A stretch of DNA of 64,000 nucleotides. Origin: Protonemura montana (lineage: Eukaryota > Arthropoda > Insecta > Plecoptera > Nemouridae). Each line of letters opens with the position of its first letter. Positions within the stretch are counted from its first letter, which is position 1. Shown piece after piece: positions 46,571 to 58,432 of this stretch. The position numbers and the translations under genes were made by a program. The stretch lies in NCBI GenBank assembly GCA_947568835.1, contig OX387606.1, positions 20,623,225 through 20,687,224 on the forward strand. Direction: 5' to 3'. The notes below the pieces were generated by a model. The model was not told the DNA's origin. It ran no database searches and saw only the letters and a list, made by a program, of their open reading frames with translations.

Positions 46571-49506
46571 CGACACGGGCTAAAGCTGCGACCCTCTCCC
46601 GTCGACTGAACGTTGTGATCCTGCCTCCAGCAACCGCGGTGTTTGCAAAACACTGACTAACCCGGCCTCATTCATGTGTCGGTAGAACGCATTAGATGAT
46701 GTCGCCGCTGCATATTTTGCCTGTCAAGCGGCCAACTCTTGGAACCCACCTGGACTTTGACGGGGACCTAGTTTCAAGCGCTTAGTGTGGGTTTCATGGC
46801 GCAGAGATGTTTGGCTTTGATAAGTGATTGGAGGCGTAGATAAGGCGGCAATGAAAAGTTTCTGAGTCAAGTTGTTTGTTTAGAACGTTTGATTGTTGTG
46901 GTTTTACAAACAAGTGCTGTTGTTTTTGTCAACTATACCCTGAATTATTGGCAAGAGCTTTGTTAAAATAATTATTGGTGGACAGCAAATGTATCACTTA
47001 TGTACCAATGACCGTATCGATTAGAAGTAATTACTGCACTTACTGTTAGAGCCGGCGACTTTGGTGTACCACGCGACAGAAGTAATGAAAACTGGAAGGA
47101 AAACTCTCTTCATAATATGAAAATACTCCCTTTTGAGGCGTTCAGCTTGTCAACTTTTCTGAAAGAAAATCTTTGCTGATATTCGCAAATGCGACGCGCT
47201 AAATTTAGACGTCCACCTGTCGGTCTTTCGGCGAAACAATGCACTGCGAATCTAGGGAGAGCGAAATTTGAATTGGGTCGGCCGAGAATAAAACAATACA
47301 CCCGTTTCATCATTCAATATAATTTTATTATAATTTCCGATATTAATTTAATATCATTTAATTTATCTGAACACCATTTCATACAGCATTGAATTTCTTT
47401 CACATGGTTATAGTTTTATATGCACAACATGAGGGCAATAATTTTTGAAACAATCGTTTTGGAAACAATCCTTCCCAGCACAAATAAATCGAATCATTTC
47501 CCCATTTTGAATGACTTTTAAATCAATAAATAAACTGCCAGCTATCTGATTACTAAAACTAGTTCAAAACTTCAACTAATTCGATAAAAATCTCTGTGTT
47601 TCGAACGATCGTTATTTTGCTCGCGATAAATGCAACACAGTATGTGTGTGTTTGTGTGTCAAAGTGCCACGACGATGATGCGAAACTAAACTCGTCGATA
47701 TTCGATTAAATCAACGACAATTACTTAAGTTTGTAAACCGATATGGAATTGTTGTTATCACAACGCCTTCGCAAGGCGTAAAATATAAGTACATGAGTGA
47801 GGTGATATATCGGGCTAATTTACCCAGTTTCCCCCATTTGCCCAGCTCACAGTCGAAACCGTTTCTTTGAAGACAAAATGCCATCGAGAGCGACTCCCAA
47901 CTAAAATACATGAGAATCGTTTCTCTAAGAATTAGCGGCTGAACATGTGAGCCGTGTAACATGGTGAAACCAGGCCTATAACTACAGCTACAGATCTTTG
48001 TGTTCTCTTCAATGTGCAAGGACCAATTTTCACTTTTCCAGCCCTGAGAGGGCCCCGAAAATTGTGCCAAGCACGTCGACCGCGAGAGGGACAAGACGGC
48101 CGAAGAGGTCAGGGGGTCGTAGCTACTCTATGCGTGACCTTTTCTGCGTTCTTCGTGCTCGGAAGCAGCACACGTGGGGCGCAGTGTAAAACAGAGGACA
48201 GTTTCCTATTACTACATAACTATTGCGATAATGATCATTTTGGTATTGGGGTCCGACTATAGCTAGTCACTAACACTACACTACTTTTATTTAATATACG
48301 ATTCATGAAAAATACCAGTATCATATTATTATTTTAACATATTTAAATATAATCACAAAACAAAATAGTACGCATGCGTTTTCGAATCACGATATTTGAG
48401 TGAAAATATTTTTGATAGTAAATAGTTTTTTTTTGTTTGTTGTTGGACATATTTATAATTTTTGCGCAACAACCGAGCAACGGGATTTTACAGTTATTAT
48501 TATTATTATTATTTTTAATCGGTTAGCGTGCTTTTCTCGAATTTTCTTAATCGATTTAAAGTAATCTGGTTGTACCGCACTTTATAGACGTGTTTTACAA
48601 AGTATTCCCAGAGTTTAATTGCATGACCTGCCTGATGGTTGCACTGACATATGAGCCAGAACCATAAATACCATGTTATTGTAAACATTAACATTGCAAC
48701 GATATTTCAGCCAGGTAAAGTGGTGATGATCATTCGTTTACCAAAGGAGGTATACAACCAAGCAACGGGCTAGGTGTCAATAACACCGCTTTCATATCAA
48801 GAACGCGAAATAAATTTATATGAAACACTAAATAACAATTTCTTCCTCCAAAAGTCACGTGGCTGGGTCAACAGCCTCCATGTAATGATGAGTGTGAATC
48901 TAGTGGCTAAAACGTCATACACCCTGTACTCGCAAAGGGTACATAAGTAACTGAAAAGGATTATTTTGCTTATTAAATACTGGGCCAGTACTGAAATACT
49001 GCGACCTCCCCCGAGATCGAAATTTTCCCGAGGGTGTTAACACGCCATCTTTGTGTACGAATTCGCACCGGCGCGCAATTGCAACTGTCACCCACAACAA
49101 TATTATAAATGTCGATATTATTATCTTAGCTAATTGAGAAGATTAGTGTCGGGCTAGTATAATTACTGTCTCACTAAAGGAGGTTTGCTTAAGAGTACTT
49201 ATATATTTACATACTTAATTACTAGAATGACGTTTGCATTCGTAATGCTTCAGCGTGGTTAAGAAAATAACGTGTCGTGGAGATTTGTACGGAAATCCCC
49301 GCATTACCAGTTCCAAACAATAATGGCAACAAAACCGTGCGCTGAAGACGCAAGAGTCGAACGATTCCATTGCAAATTTTGATTCAAAAGTCCGTTCTTT
49401 GCACTCGATTCGTTCAGTTTAACAGCAACGGTCGTGTTCGTGTAGGCAGCACTAAACAGGGTCAGTTTCCAAGCGATACGAGGGAGAACTGAAACCGCTT
49501 TAACGG

Positions 49507-49547
49507 GACGATGACGATGACGTTGACGATGACGGTGACGATGACGT
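49507..49547. repeat. Hexameric simple repeat (GATGAC/GACGAT)
   Basis: An imperfect tandem array of GATGAC-type hexamers about 170 bases past the SCAI stop codon, probably in its 3' UTR. TGACG words, the half site for CREB/ATF factors, recur through it. That may be a by-product of the repeat. Confidence 0.7.
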
Positions 49548-49717
49548 TTATAGCTAACGCTGCTACACGTGAGGAAGCTGTCGAAGGCAGTGATATGATG
49601 ATGATCGCGTCGAACACTCATCGCAAGTGACAAGCAAGCAGACGTTCCCGTCGATAGGGGGCTGCACGCGACGAGGACGACGACGACGGAGGCGGCGACG
49701 GCGGCGGCGGCGGAGGA

Positions 49718-52700
49718 TCAGTCGATCTCGTTGGTATCCATGAAGTGGGAACGTACTTCTAGGTGTGAGGCGAGGTCTAGGACGAGGTGCTGCAACGCAG
49801 GGTGCTCCAAGAGGTCTCCGTCGGGCATGGGAGGCTGACTTCTTGGCCGGAATTGGCGACCCTGCGATGGAAACAGCAAAAATAGCAGCAATTTGGAAAT
49901 TTTAAAGACTTTCTGAGATTTACTTTTGTGTGGCGCATTTGAATTGGCTGGAAAACAAACAAGGGCTAAAAAAAATACTTGATGAGCCATCTAAAAATGA
50001 GCTGCAAACGCGAAACGCTGTCTAAGGAAACGAACAACAAGGCTGTGGATGAAGTCGTAGCTTTCCCTCAAGAAATTGACAAGGGGTCTAAAAGATAACT
50101 AGTACTCAGAATTTGACCAGTTAGTTTTGTCAGGGTGCATTTTCTTTCCTCGCAATATGAAAGGGGTGTGTACAGGGTTTTTTCAATGTTATTTTTTTAG
50201 TATTTTCGCGTATCGTGGGTTTTGATGTACAACAACGTCGACCAGATTCGTTGCTGGCAGTAAAACTGTACCTTTCTTTATGGTCTTGGCGACCCTTGCC
50301 AAAATATCTTCAGATATCTAACATGGCGGTGTTACTGCCGTGCTTCATTGCTAGCAAAATCAATAAGTTGATAATCTCCTATGGGTGCACATATAAAGCA
50401 ATTGCACGAAGTGTAACTGAACGCAGACCCATTGAAAAGGCAATTCATGACCGAGGTGACTCCGTGCTATGATTCAAAATGCTTCGATAGTTGATCAAGT
50501 GGTGCAGACTCCTGACTTAGACCTCCTTACCTTGAACGACCTGTGCAGGTGCAAGACGACGTCGCAGAAGATGTACCGCAGCAGCAGCAGCCGGAGGAAG
50601 TCGTCTCCGAAGAACGGTAAGAACGCTGGCTCAATTCGACTGCGCGTGAACAGGCGACTCGCCTCGGTGACGAACCTATCGATGAACGATTGACATCGCT
50701 CCCAGTGGTGGATCGGAATGTTGACGATGTTGCAGATGAAGCAGAATGCTGTCAACGGACTGTGGAGGAACAGGGTGAAGAGGCTGCCGTTGTGCTGGTG
50801 ATCTGCGAGGGAAACAAAGAAACGCGTCAGTCTTTCGGCGCATAACTGGGTTTAGTTCTTGCAGCGGTTACGCCGTCCATTTTTTTGTAAATCGATTTTT
50901 TTTCATCAATTTACTGTCAAAATGGGAAGAAAATATGACATCTTAGGTATGAGACTTTATCAAATTATCTGCCAACAATTTTTCTCATTCTTCTGTATAT
51001 TCCTTTTCAAAAACCAACTTCTTCCATACAGCTTTGTGTCTCTTCCTTCTATTTCATTCCATTTTTCTCCACTTTCCTCCACTTCATTCTCTAATATTCC
51101 ATGCTTATAACATTTATTGGCAATCATTCTTCACCCATTTTCACCCAGTTTAGATAAAATCCGTTAAAAAGAAAACTAATCTTTGCATCGAAAGGATTGC
51201 CCTTGGCCTTGAACTTCCTTACATGAGATAAACAACTTAAATCACACTGAGAAGCAGAACTCGTCGTCCTGATCAACCTCCAAGCTTCTTTAGACATTCA
51301 TGAGCTAGACTACACAAGTCGGTCGGGGTCTCGTTGGTAGTTAATACTCTATATTCCGCGTGAGATATCCCTTGACGCGTTGAATGCTTCTCAAAAACAG
51401 TCCCGTGTTACTCAATATTTCAATGTCATAAGATATGGAAATTATCTTTCTGTGTCTCTGACGAATTTTATGATATTTTTAGTCTAATTACCGCTCTCTG
51501 ATCACTTCAAAACTTCCCGGGAAAACTAAATTCGCCAATGTTACAAATCGAAGATGACAGAAAGAAATGCAAGTTTCAGATGTCTCACTCAAATGTACAG
51601 TTAATGTATGTGCTTACACTACATAGCATTATATACAAGAAAGTCCCTTGATCCAATTTCCTCCAAATTGCGTACCTTGGAAGGTCGGCGGTATGTCCTG
51701 TGGCGACATCAGGATGATTAGCGGCTGCCCGAAGTATCGTGGCATGTGCTGGAACACAAAGCTGTTGTCCGAGTCGACGATCAGGAAGAACGGCTTCCTG
51801 GTAAACGGCAGCAGGTCGCCAGGATAGAGGCAGTGTGTCTCCTTCAGGTTGACCGCCTTCTTGTTCACGTGCTCTGGCTCCTTCTTGCTGCTCGTGATCA
51901 CTCCGCCCAAGTCGTACCCCACTGTAAAGCGCAGAGACGGTTAGATACCAGACGAGCCCGTCATGGACCGAGGCAATCTTGTCGGGGAAATTGCTTCATC
52001 AAACTACTGTCGTAGATTGTCGTTACAACTTTCCACATCAATAAGTAAACTCGCTAATATCTTGGAATCTCGACGGATTTTCTTAGAGGATCGATAGCTC
52101 ATCGTTGTTCATTGTAATTTTCTTATGACGGGAACTAAATTTCAGCCGCCCTGAAGTCAATTCACGAAGTACTTGCTATTTTTTTTATCAAGTTTTAAAT
52201 TCTTCCTGAACAGCGGTAAACTTATTTCAAAAATGCCGTTTACTTTTACTTCAAAAAAATCGAGTATTCTATTTTCACTAGCCTAAACTAGCTTTCAGTG
52301 AGTCGATGACTCAGGAGCACCAGAAGATCACTCTCCTCTTTAGGGTGGTATTGAGTTTATATGTAAGGTCTTTAAATTTTTCATCACGTCCATGTCTAAA
52401 ACCTAGGCTACCCAAACATGCAGGGTGCCCGTCAAGCAAAAGTTGTAGTTCGTACTGTCTTCCGGATGCTTGAGCGGCGAGAAGCAGCCGTCTGCCGACA
52501 GATAGAGTAAGAGCGCGCCGTTAGCCGGCAACTCCTTGAATCCTGACGCCAGGAAGACCATCACTTGGCTCAGCGTGGGCTTGTAGAGGAGGTATTTGTG
52601 CGGGTTTTCACGTTTCAGCGGTCGGTCCCCGTTTTCAACCAGCGGGTAAGGGGCCTTTCCCAACGGGCCAGCCACGGGTAGCGCGTAGCTCTTGTCCTAC

Positions 52701-55700
52701 GCACAAAAAAACGAGAAGTCAGTTAAAATTGTTGAAGGGAAGTAGTTATATTAGAACAGGAAACGAAGATAGAGCTGCTTCTGGAAAAGTGTTGGCAAAA
52801 AAATAAAAGTAAGACTGTAAAGAGTCTAAAACATGTCTTGTTGTAAAGAAACAAGAAGATAATTTTGTAGGCCTACGCTTCGAAGTGCTTAGCATAGTTT
52901 ATGATTCGTGTTAACATTAGTAATACACACATTTGGCTGAATAAAACAAACTCTATAATGCCAGCTGTTTATTGTTGACCACAGAATACTTTTTTCAGAA
53001 ACCCGTTCCTGGGAAATGCTGTCTAATGAAGTTTTAATAACCCGGCACCTCCACCGAGTCAGCAACATATTTCAAAGCTTTTCAAGCGTTTAATTGCGTG
53101 CCTTGTCAGATGGTCTCCAAGGGATTTACTTTATAGACATTGTTTGCTAACCTGGCTGACCATCGGCATCCTGCCCGGCGCAGAGGACGCGTCGTAGATG
53201 TGGTTGAAGTCGTCTTGCGGCTCTCTTTCCAAAGTCTGCAGGACTCTAAACATGTCCATCGTGAGCTCGCTGAACTTCACCTGCGGACAAGCAGTCTTAA
53301 ACTACAGGAGCGGGACAGGGAGAGAATCAGAATTAACACAAATATGTTATTAAGCGTCTTCAAGTTGCCTACCTAAGCGAAACTATATTCTCTCTCTTTC
53401 TATTGTTGCAGTTTGCTGATCTCACTTGTGTGTACTTTATTTTTGATCTGTGATTTTTGGCCATGATACTTTTAAATTATATCTGCACAAGCAAATATAC
53501 TGCAGGAAAAAGTACTGCCAATACAATGATTATTTAGACAATATGTTATTACGGGCACATTTTGCGATGTAAGTACTTTGAAAATAAGGTGAGGGCAGCA
53601 AACTAAGCAACGTTTCCCCATTCAGAGACTATCTTTTTGTTTCGTGTCATAATTTACAAATACTTTTGTCAAGAAACATGCGACTTGATTCCATTTTATC
53701 CTGCTTTCCTTGCCTAAATAAGCCCCACCTAAATAACGTGCAAGGTACTCAATTTAAATATATAGTCTCTAGGTACCGTCATGTCACCGTGGAAGGTTCT
53801 AGTTTAAAGTTTTCAATCGGAAAAACGTTTTTGAGATGAAATCAATAGACATCGAAATCAAACTCTACGCCTTCCCGATGCACTGGCAGCATGGAGGCTG
53901 ATGTAAAAGTTGCCCAACTACGGTACAATGTTTCCTATCCTCTGTGATGACATCGTTGTTAAAAATACCGATTCTCAGGAGATAAGTCCAAATCTGAGCA
54001 CAGTTTAATAAGTATGAACAAACAGAATTGTCTGCGTATCAAATTTAAAACGACCGGCAAACAATTTGGCCCGGACATCCGGTTTTTTTATTTTCTGCAC
54101 CCAAACACCGTGCGATCCAGTACCCCGAAAATAATAATATCGATTTGATATGAATTCACAGCGCCGTTGTCATCACAGTCCTCTTCACAAGGGGCTTTAT
54201 ACATTGATTTAATCGTAATATCCTGCAGGATGTTCTTTACCTGGTCGTTGCAGTTCCCCACAATCAGTATCTCTTGCAGAGTCAGGTTCATCATAGCCGT
54301 CTTCTCGACGGGCGGTGTTGTCAGTGGACTCAGCCTGGAAAATTAAACTCGCTAGAAGATATCGTCCCGCTGTCGCCACCTGGTTTTCAATTCATGACAT
54401 CGAGTCAGTTTTTCCACAGGATAGATCCAGAACTAAAGTTAAACAGGGAAACGCTGCATTTTGGTTTACACATAACCAGTTCTGGTCGGAAGAGAGGTTG
54501 GTAGGATGAAATTTAGTACAGCAACGTTATTCGCCTTGCTTATCAACCTCTCGACAGCATGGATTTGTGGAGGAATCCTGTTGTTCGCGTTGTACCGTTC
54601 TTCGGAAGGGACGTTAAGCCAGTGACCCCTTGGTGTTATTCGACAGAAGTAGGCTACATGCCGGCACCGGATTAACCCTCCTCCCTTCTTGGCTAGTTTA
54701 GGTTAATCATCATTCTCATCATAATCCACTTATTAACCGACACCATAAGACCAGTACCGCAGGGCCCGTTGTCAAAATAGCGAGTCATTAAACACAATAA
54801 TCATGTATTCTTGTACGTCAAATTAAAAATCAACGTTAATTAGACAATTAACCAACGATTAAAAGAAACGAATATTTAGAGAAATTCATTTCATCGGCTA
54901 CGAAAGTAACCCATTTTTTTCAGTGGCTTCCGAGGCCACACTTCGAATTAGTATTGACTAGCTGGTCATTTCTCAACCAACTCAATAATTTTAAATAAGG
55001 CAACTTGCTAAGCATACCTGTGCGAAAGTACAATAGTGTTTGAGTCTGCGTGCAGCACAGAGACGATGGCATCGGCCTTGATAAACGACTTGATCTCCTC
55101 TAGGACCAGCGACCACTCGAGCTGGTCGTCGGGCTCGTAGGTGCTGGTGTAGTCTACAATCTGCTTGTCCAGCTCCTGGAAAAACCATCCGCAGACATTA
55201 ACAGTTTGGCTTGGACACACCTGGCGCACATTAGTCGCTTTGCTAATGAATGTCATGAAAGTTTGAATTGTTTGCTGGAATTCGCTTCTGTTCACTCGTG
55301 AATCTGATGCAAGCATTGTTTTCGATTTCATCACTTTTAATGCTCGTTCGTAGCAGAGAACGTCAATGCATAATATATAACTTGATCCAATTATAACTGA
55401 CTTTGATAATAGTTTTAATGTCAGTTCATACCATCACTAAGTCTCTGACAAGCTTCATTTTCTTCAGCAATAGACAGACGACGATGAACCTGGCGTAATA
55501 GCGCAGTTTTTTCACCATCAGGTCGGACCTGTCTTCTTTGGCGGCCCTCGAGTAGTACGCTCTGCCTCTGATGGCCGCGTAGAACGAGTACGCTTCGTTC
55601 AGGTAGTTTGTTTCGCTGGTGCGAAGGCTGCACAGGAAAGAGATTGTCAGCATTGTTATATCAAAAATAACTACCAAAATGGGTATAAAATGCAAGGAAA

Positions 55701-57403
55701 TTTCTAGCGGTTTCAGAATTTTCTTGACTAGTTTTAGATACAATTGACCGACGTCAGAAGAATACAAATGATAATAAAGCCAGCAAACAAAGAACGAAAC
55801 GTTTGGAACACATTAAACATAAACTAGCAACTAATAACCATTTTAAAAACAGTGTTTGAGAAACTTATGCTTATAAGTTATGAAAAAATCGTGATAATAT
55901 TCAGGATAGCACTGTTTTTTACGGACTTATTGCCCATATCCTACAGTCTGCCTGTTTTAGAAGTCAGAACGCGAATCAATCCAGAATTTGGCCGCGCCGC
56001 AGGCAAACCGCACAGCTGGCAAAGTTTCAAAATGCATTCATAATCTCTGTGGTTATTGACAAAAGTTTTTTACTTACTAATAATGGTAATACAGTTGACC
56101 TATTTTCGAGGCTATCTCCCCGATTTGCCATCTCTTTAATCCATATTTGGTGTCAAGAATTTGCCTGGAGGAAATTAGAGAACAGTCAGTCGTTGTTATC
56201 CTTTGCTAGGAATGGGATTGCAACAAGCTTTAGGGGTTGCGATCTGATGGGGAGTGGGGAGATTATTTCACTCGCAACAGGGATGCTATTTTCATTCATT
56301 TCTTTGCAAACAGACTACATTTGTAAGAATATTTGTATGCAAGGGCGTGATTAGCCGCTAAACGCAGCGACGATGATCTTGGGTCTCTGCATACCTATGC
56401 TGCTGCTGGAACTTCCACAGCTTTGTGTAGATGTCGAAAGTTCGACCGAAGTACGCTTGCCACTGCTTGTGCCCGTACTGCGGAAGATCCCTGAAACAAG
56501 AACGACGCGTTTAAATGTCACAGCGAGCTGTCACCTTTGACGGCACACATAACGTGAGTCACACGCGGTATTTGGGATTTTTTATTTGCTGTCACACGTG
56601 GAGACTTTTTTTTACAACGGTACGTGAGCACGTTGCAGTTAGCCACGAAACGGAAAAAAGAAGAATTTTTACATAATTTAAAAACAGTTTCAAGTTAATT
56701 TACACACAATCTTACTCTAGACATTCTTTAATTTTTGCGAGAGACGTTAATTTTTAATTTTTAACTTTTAAGTGTCCGTTAAAAAATGAGCGGTAAATGA
56801 CTACATTCTCCTTTAGGTCCGTGATTGGGGTTCTGGTCAATGAAATCGAAGTGGACCCACCCCGTCAAGGCATACCTACCACACTATCGGCTCTGCTGAC
56901 GGCTATCTAATCGCATTGTAACGATTGCCAGTGGGTAACGCCTACGCGATGCTACATAGTATATGCTGGAGTACATGTGCCTAGCCCATTCATTCGACGT
57001 CGCACCAGTCCCGACCTCGGCGGGGGCACACTACAATGACAAGACCGACGTCCCGTCGCACATGCACGGAAAGTGAAACCAGGGGGGGGGGGGGCGATCA
57101 GAAATCAATTCACTTCTTAAGATCTTAATGGAAGAAATAACAGAGGAGAAGCGGGACACGGCTGGCTAGACAGCTGTGACTGAAAGGGAATTCCAAAATC
57201 TGACCACAGGTTTCACGTTAAGTGTCCAAAATTACACATGCACTTTGACCAAATCCATGATAAGCAAGCAATAAGAAAGACAACGAACAGATCTAAGAAA
57301 ATCTCTATACAAACCTTAAACCATTAAATAACTGTTTTGACTTTTCTAGCAGGTGACAAAACTCGACGACTATTTTTCTCTCATGATCGTCCATACTAGC
57401 CAT
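49718..57403 (-). CDS. SCAI: SCAI (suppressor of cancer cell invasion), complete
   Basis: Eleven coding exons: 57403-57315, 56490-56395, 56164-56078, 55627-55432, 55175-55018, 54334-54241, 53280-53152, 52696-52456, 51921-51676, 50802-50531 and 49861-49718. They total 1,752 bases, exactly 583 codons plus stop, with every splice phase agreeing. In the vertebrate protein (about 606 aa) SCAI is a nuclear cofactor that binds the MRTF/SRF complex and represses its targets. It also acts with 53BP1 in DNA double-strand-break repair. Diagnostic words run through the whole protein: FCHLLEKSKQLFNGLR, YFGRTFDIYTKLWKFQQQH, YGLKRWQIGEIASKIGQLYY, VKKLRYYARFIVVCLLL, NPHKYLLYKP, FKELPANGALLLYLSADG and FFGDDFLRLLLLRYIFC. 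The ATG at 57403 gives MASMDDHERKIVVEF, close to where the conserved region begins, so the vertebrate N-terminal extension is absent. No gaps or frameshifts were seen. Confidence 0.95.
57082..57094. repeat. G13 homopolymer
   Basis: A run of 13 guanines in SCAI intron 1. Simple sequence prone to length error. Confidence 0.9.
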
Positions 57404-58432
57404 GATTACCATAACTGCTTGTCCCTGTTATAACCGTCTGTCATCCCCGTATTTTCCGGGCAGCGTCGACGCGAAACCCCGAACACTCTCGACGGCAACA
57501 CCACTATTTACACCACGGCTGCTGCTGCTGCTGCAGATCGGCGACGACATCGCCGCGCCGTGCAGGGAGCACTACTGGCCGACAACATGGGGTTGACGAC
57601 GACCACCCCGTCGCCCTCCTCGCGTCGACGTCGTCCCCAAGTCACACACGACGACGCCGCCCCGCATGATTGCAATGTCTCGCCCGTGTTCGGTTGTGCA
57701 TTCGCTATCGACTCGTGGTAATTGCTGGCGTTGCTGGCCTCCGTTCGATGCTTATTTTATGCGTGTTACGAGCTTCGATTGAATAAGTCACTGATTTGTG
57801 TCACGTAGTGGTCAATGCGCAACACTGGATGTTATATTGATTGGCGTCGGCGTCGGCGCCGAGACGCCTTGCAGTTGGGTGTAGTGCGTCGGTCGGCCGC
57901 GTTGGGGTGCGAGCGCCGCGACGTCGGTGGGCGCGGGACGCTTGAAAGCATCGGAATCGACAGCGCGCTTTGCATCCTACATTCCGATGAATATTTGAAT
58001 GATTTCAACGGAGCATCTGGACCGTGGGTTTAAAGCTGTAGACGGGAAGATTCAACCTGTTATCTAATTTAACACATTACCCTTTAATGGCAGTAAAATA
58101 CGGAAGAATCCAAATGTATTCTGGCTTCGAGTGGATTGGCAAAGAGTTTTGCAACAGGGCGAAGAGATACGTGCGAAATCTCACGATCGCACCAAATTTC
58201 CACAGCTAAGATGTTTGTAAGCGATTAAAATTTGCCTGAATTTAATCAATCACTTTTCGTATTTTGTTATGATGAAGTCAGAATTTCGCAACGTCTAACG
58301 TCTGTTATGTGATAACCCTGCGAACAGTTCACGTGTTGCGGCATAAAAAGCAGTTTGTGGACAGAGAAATCACTCGACGACGAGGCAAGTGGACGACATC
58401 AACATTGTAGATCGAACTCTCGAAGACTCAAG
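57404..58432. promoter_or_regulatory. Divergent promoter region between SCAI and PAH
   Basis: About 1.03 kb separates the SCAI start codon (minus) from the first candidate PAH start codon (plus). The SCAI-proximal half (57,450-57,960) is GC- and CpG-rich, the PAH-proximal part AT-rich. This fits a CpG-type promoter for SCAI and a focused one for PAH. No coding exon is seen. Confidence 0.5.
58342..58375 (+). promoter_or_regulatory. Candidate TATA box and initiator of PAH
   Basis: CATAAAAAG at 58342-58350 is followed by TCACTC at 58370-58375. The A of the initiator-like word is 30 bases from the expected first TATA base, the standard spacing. The PAH ATG at 58433 would then have a 5' leader of about 60 bases. 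Confidence 0.45.

Larger units (their letters stand above)
45920..49717. other. Gap between the tail-anchored protein gene and SCAI
   Basis: The missing 5' exon of the tail-anchored protein gene should lie here or beyond, but I could not identify it. Contents include a tRNA-like fragment at 46.5 kb, AT-rich sequence at 47.3-48.6 kb, and the probable SCAI 3' UTR with a GACGAT-type simple repeat at 49.5 kb. A frame at about 48,050-48,130 has protein-like composition but no support. Confidence 0.4.

Noticed and set aside
48014..48262. GC-rich open frames on both strands near 48.1 kb
   Set aside because: Considered as the missing first exon of the tail-anchored protein, but no donor in phase 1 follows a plausible start.
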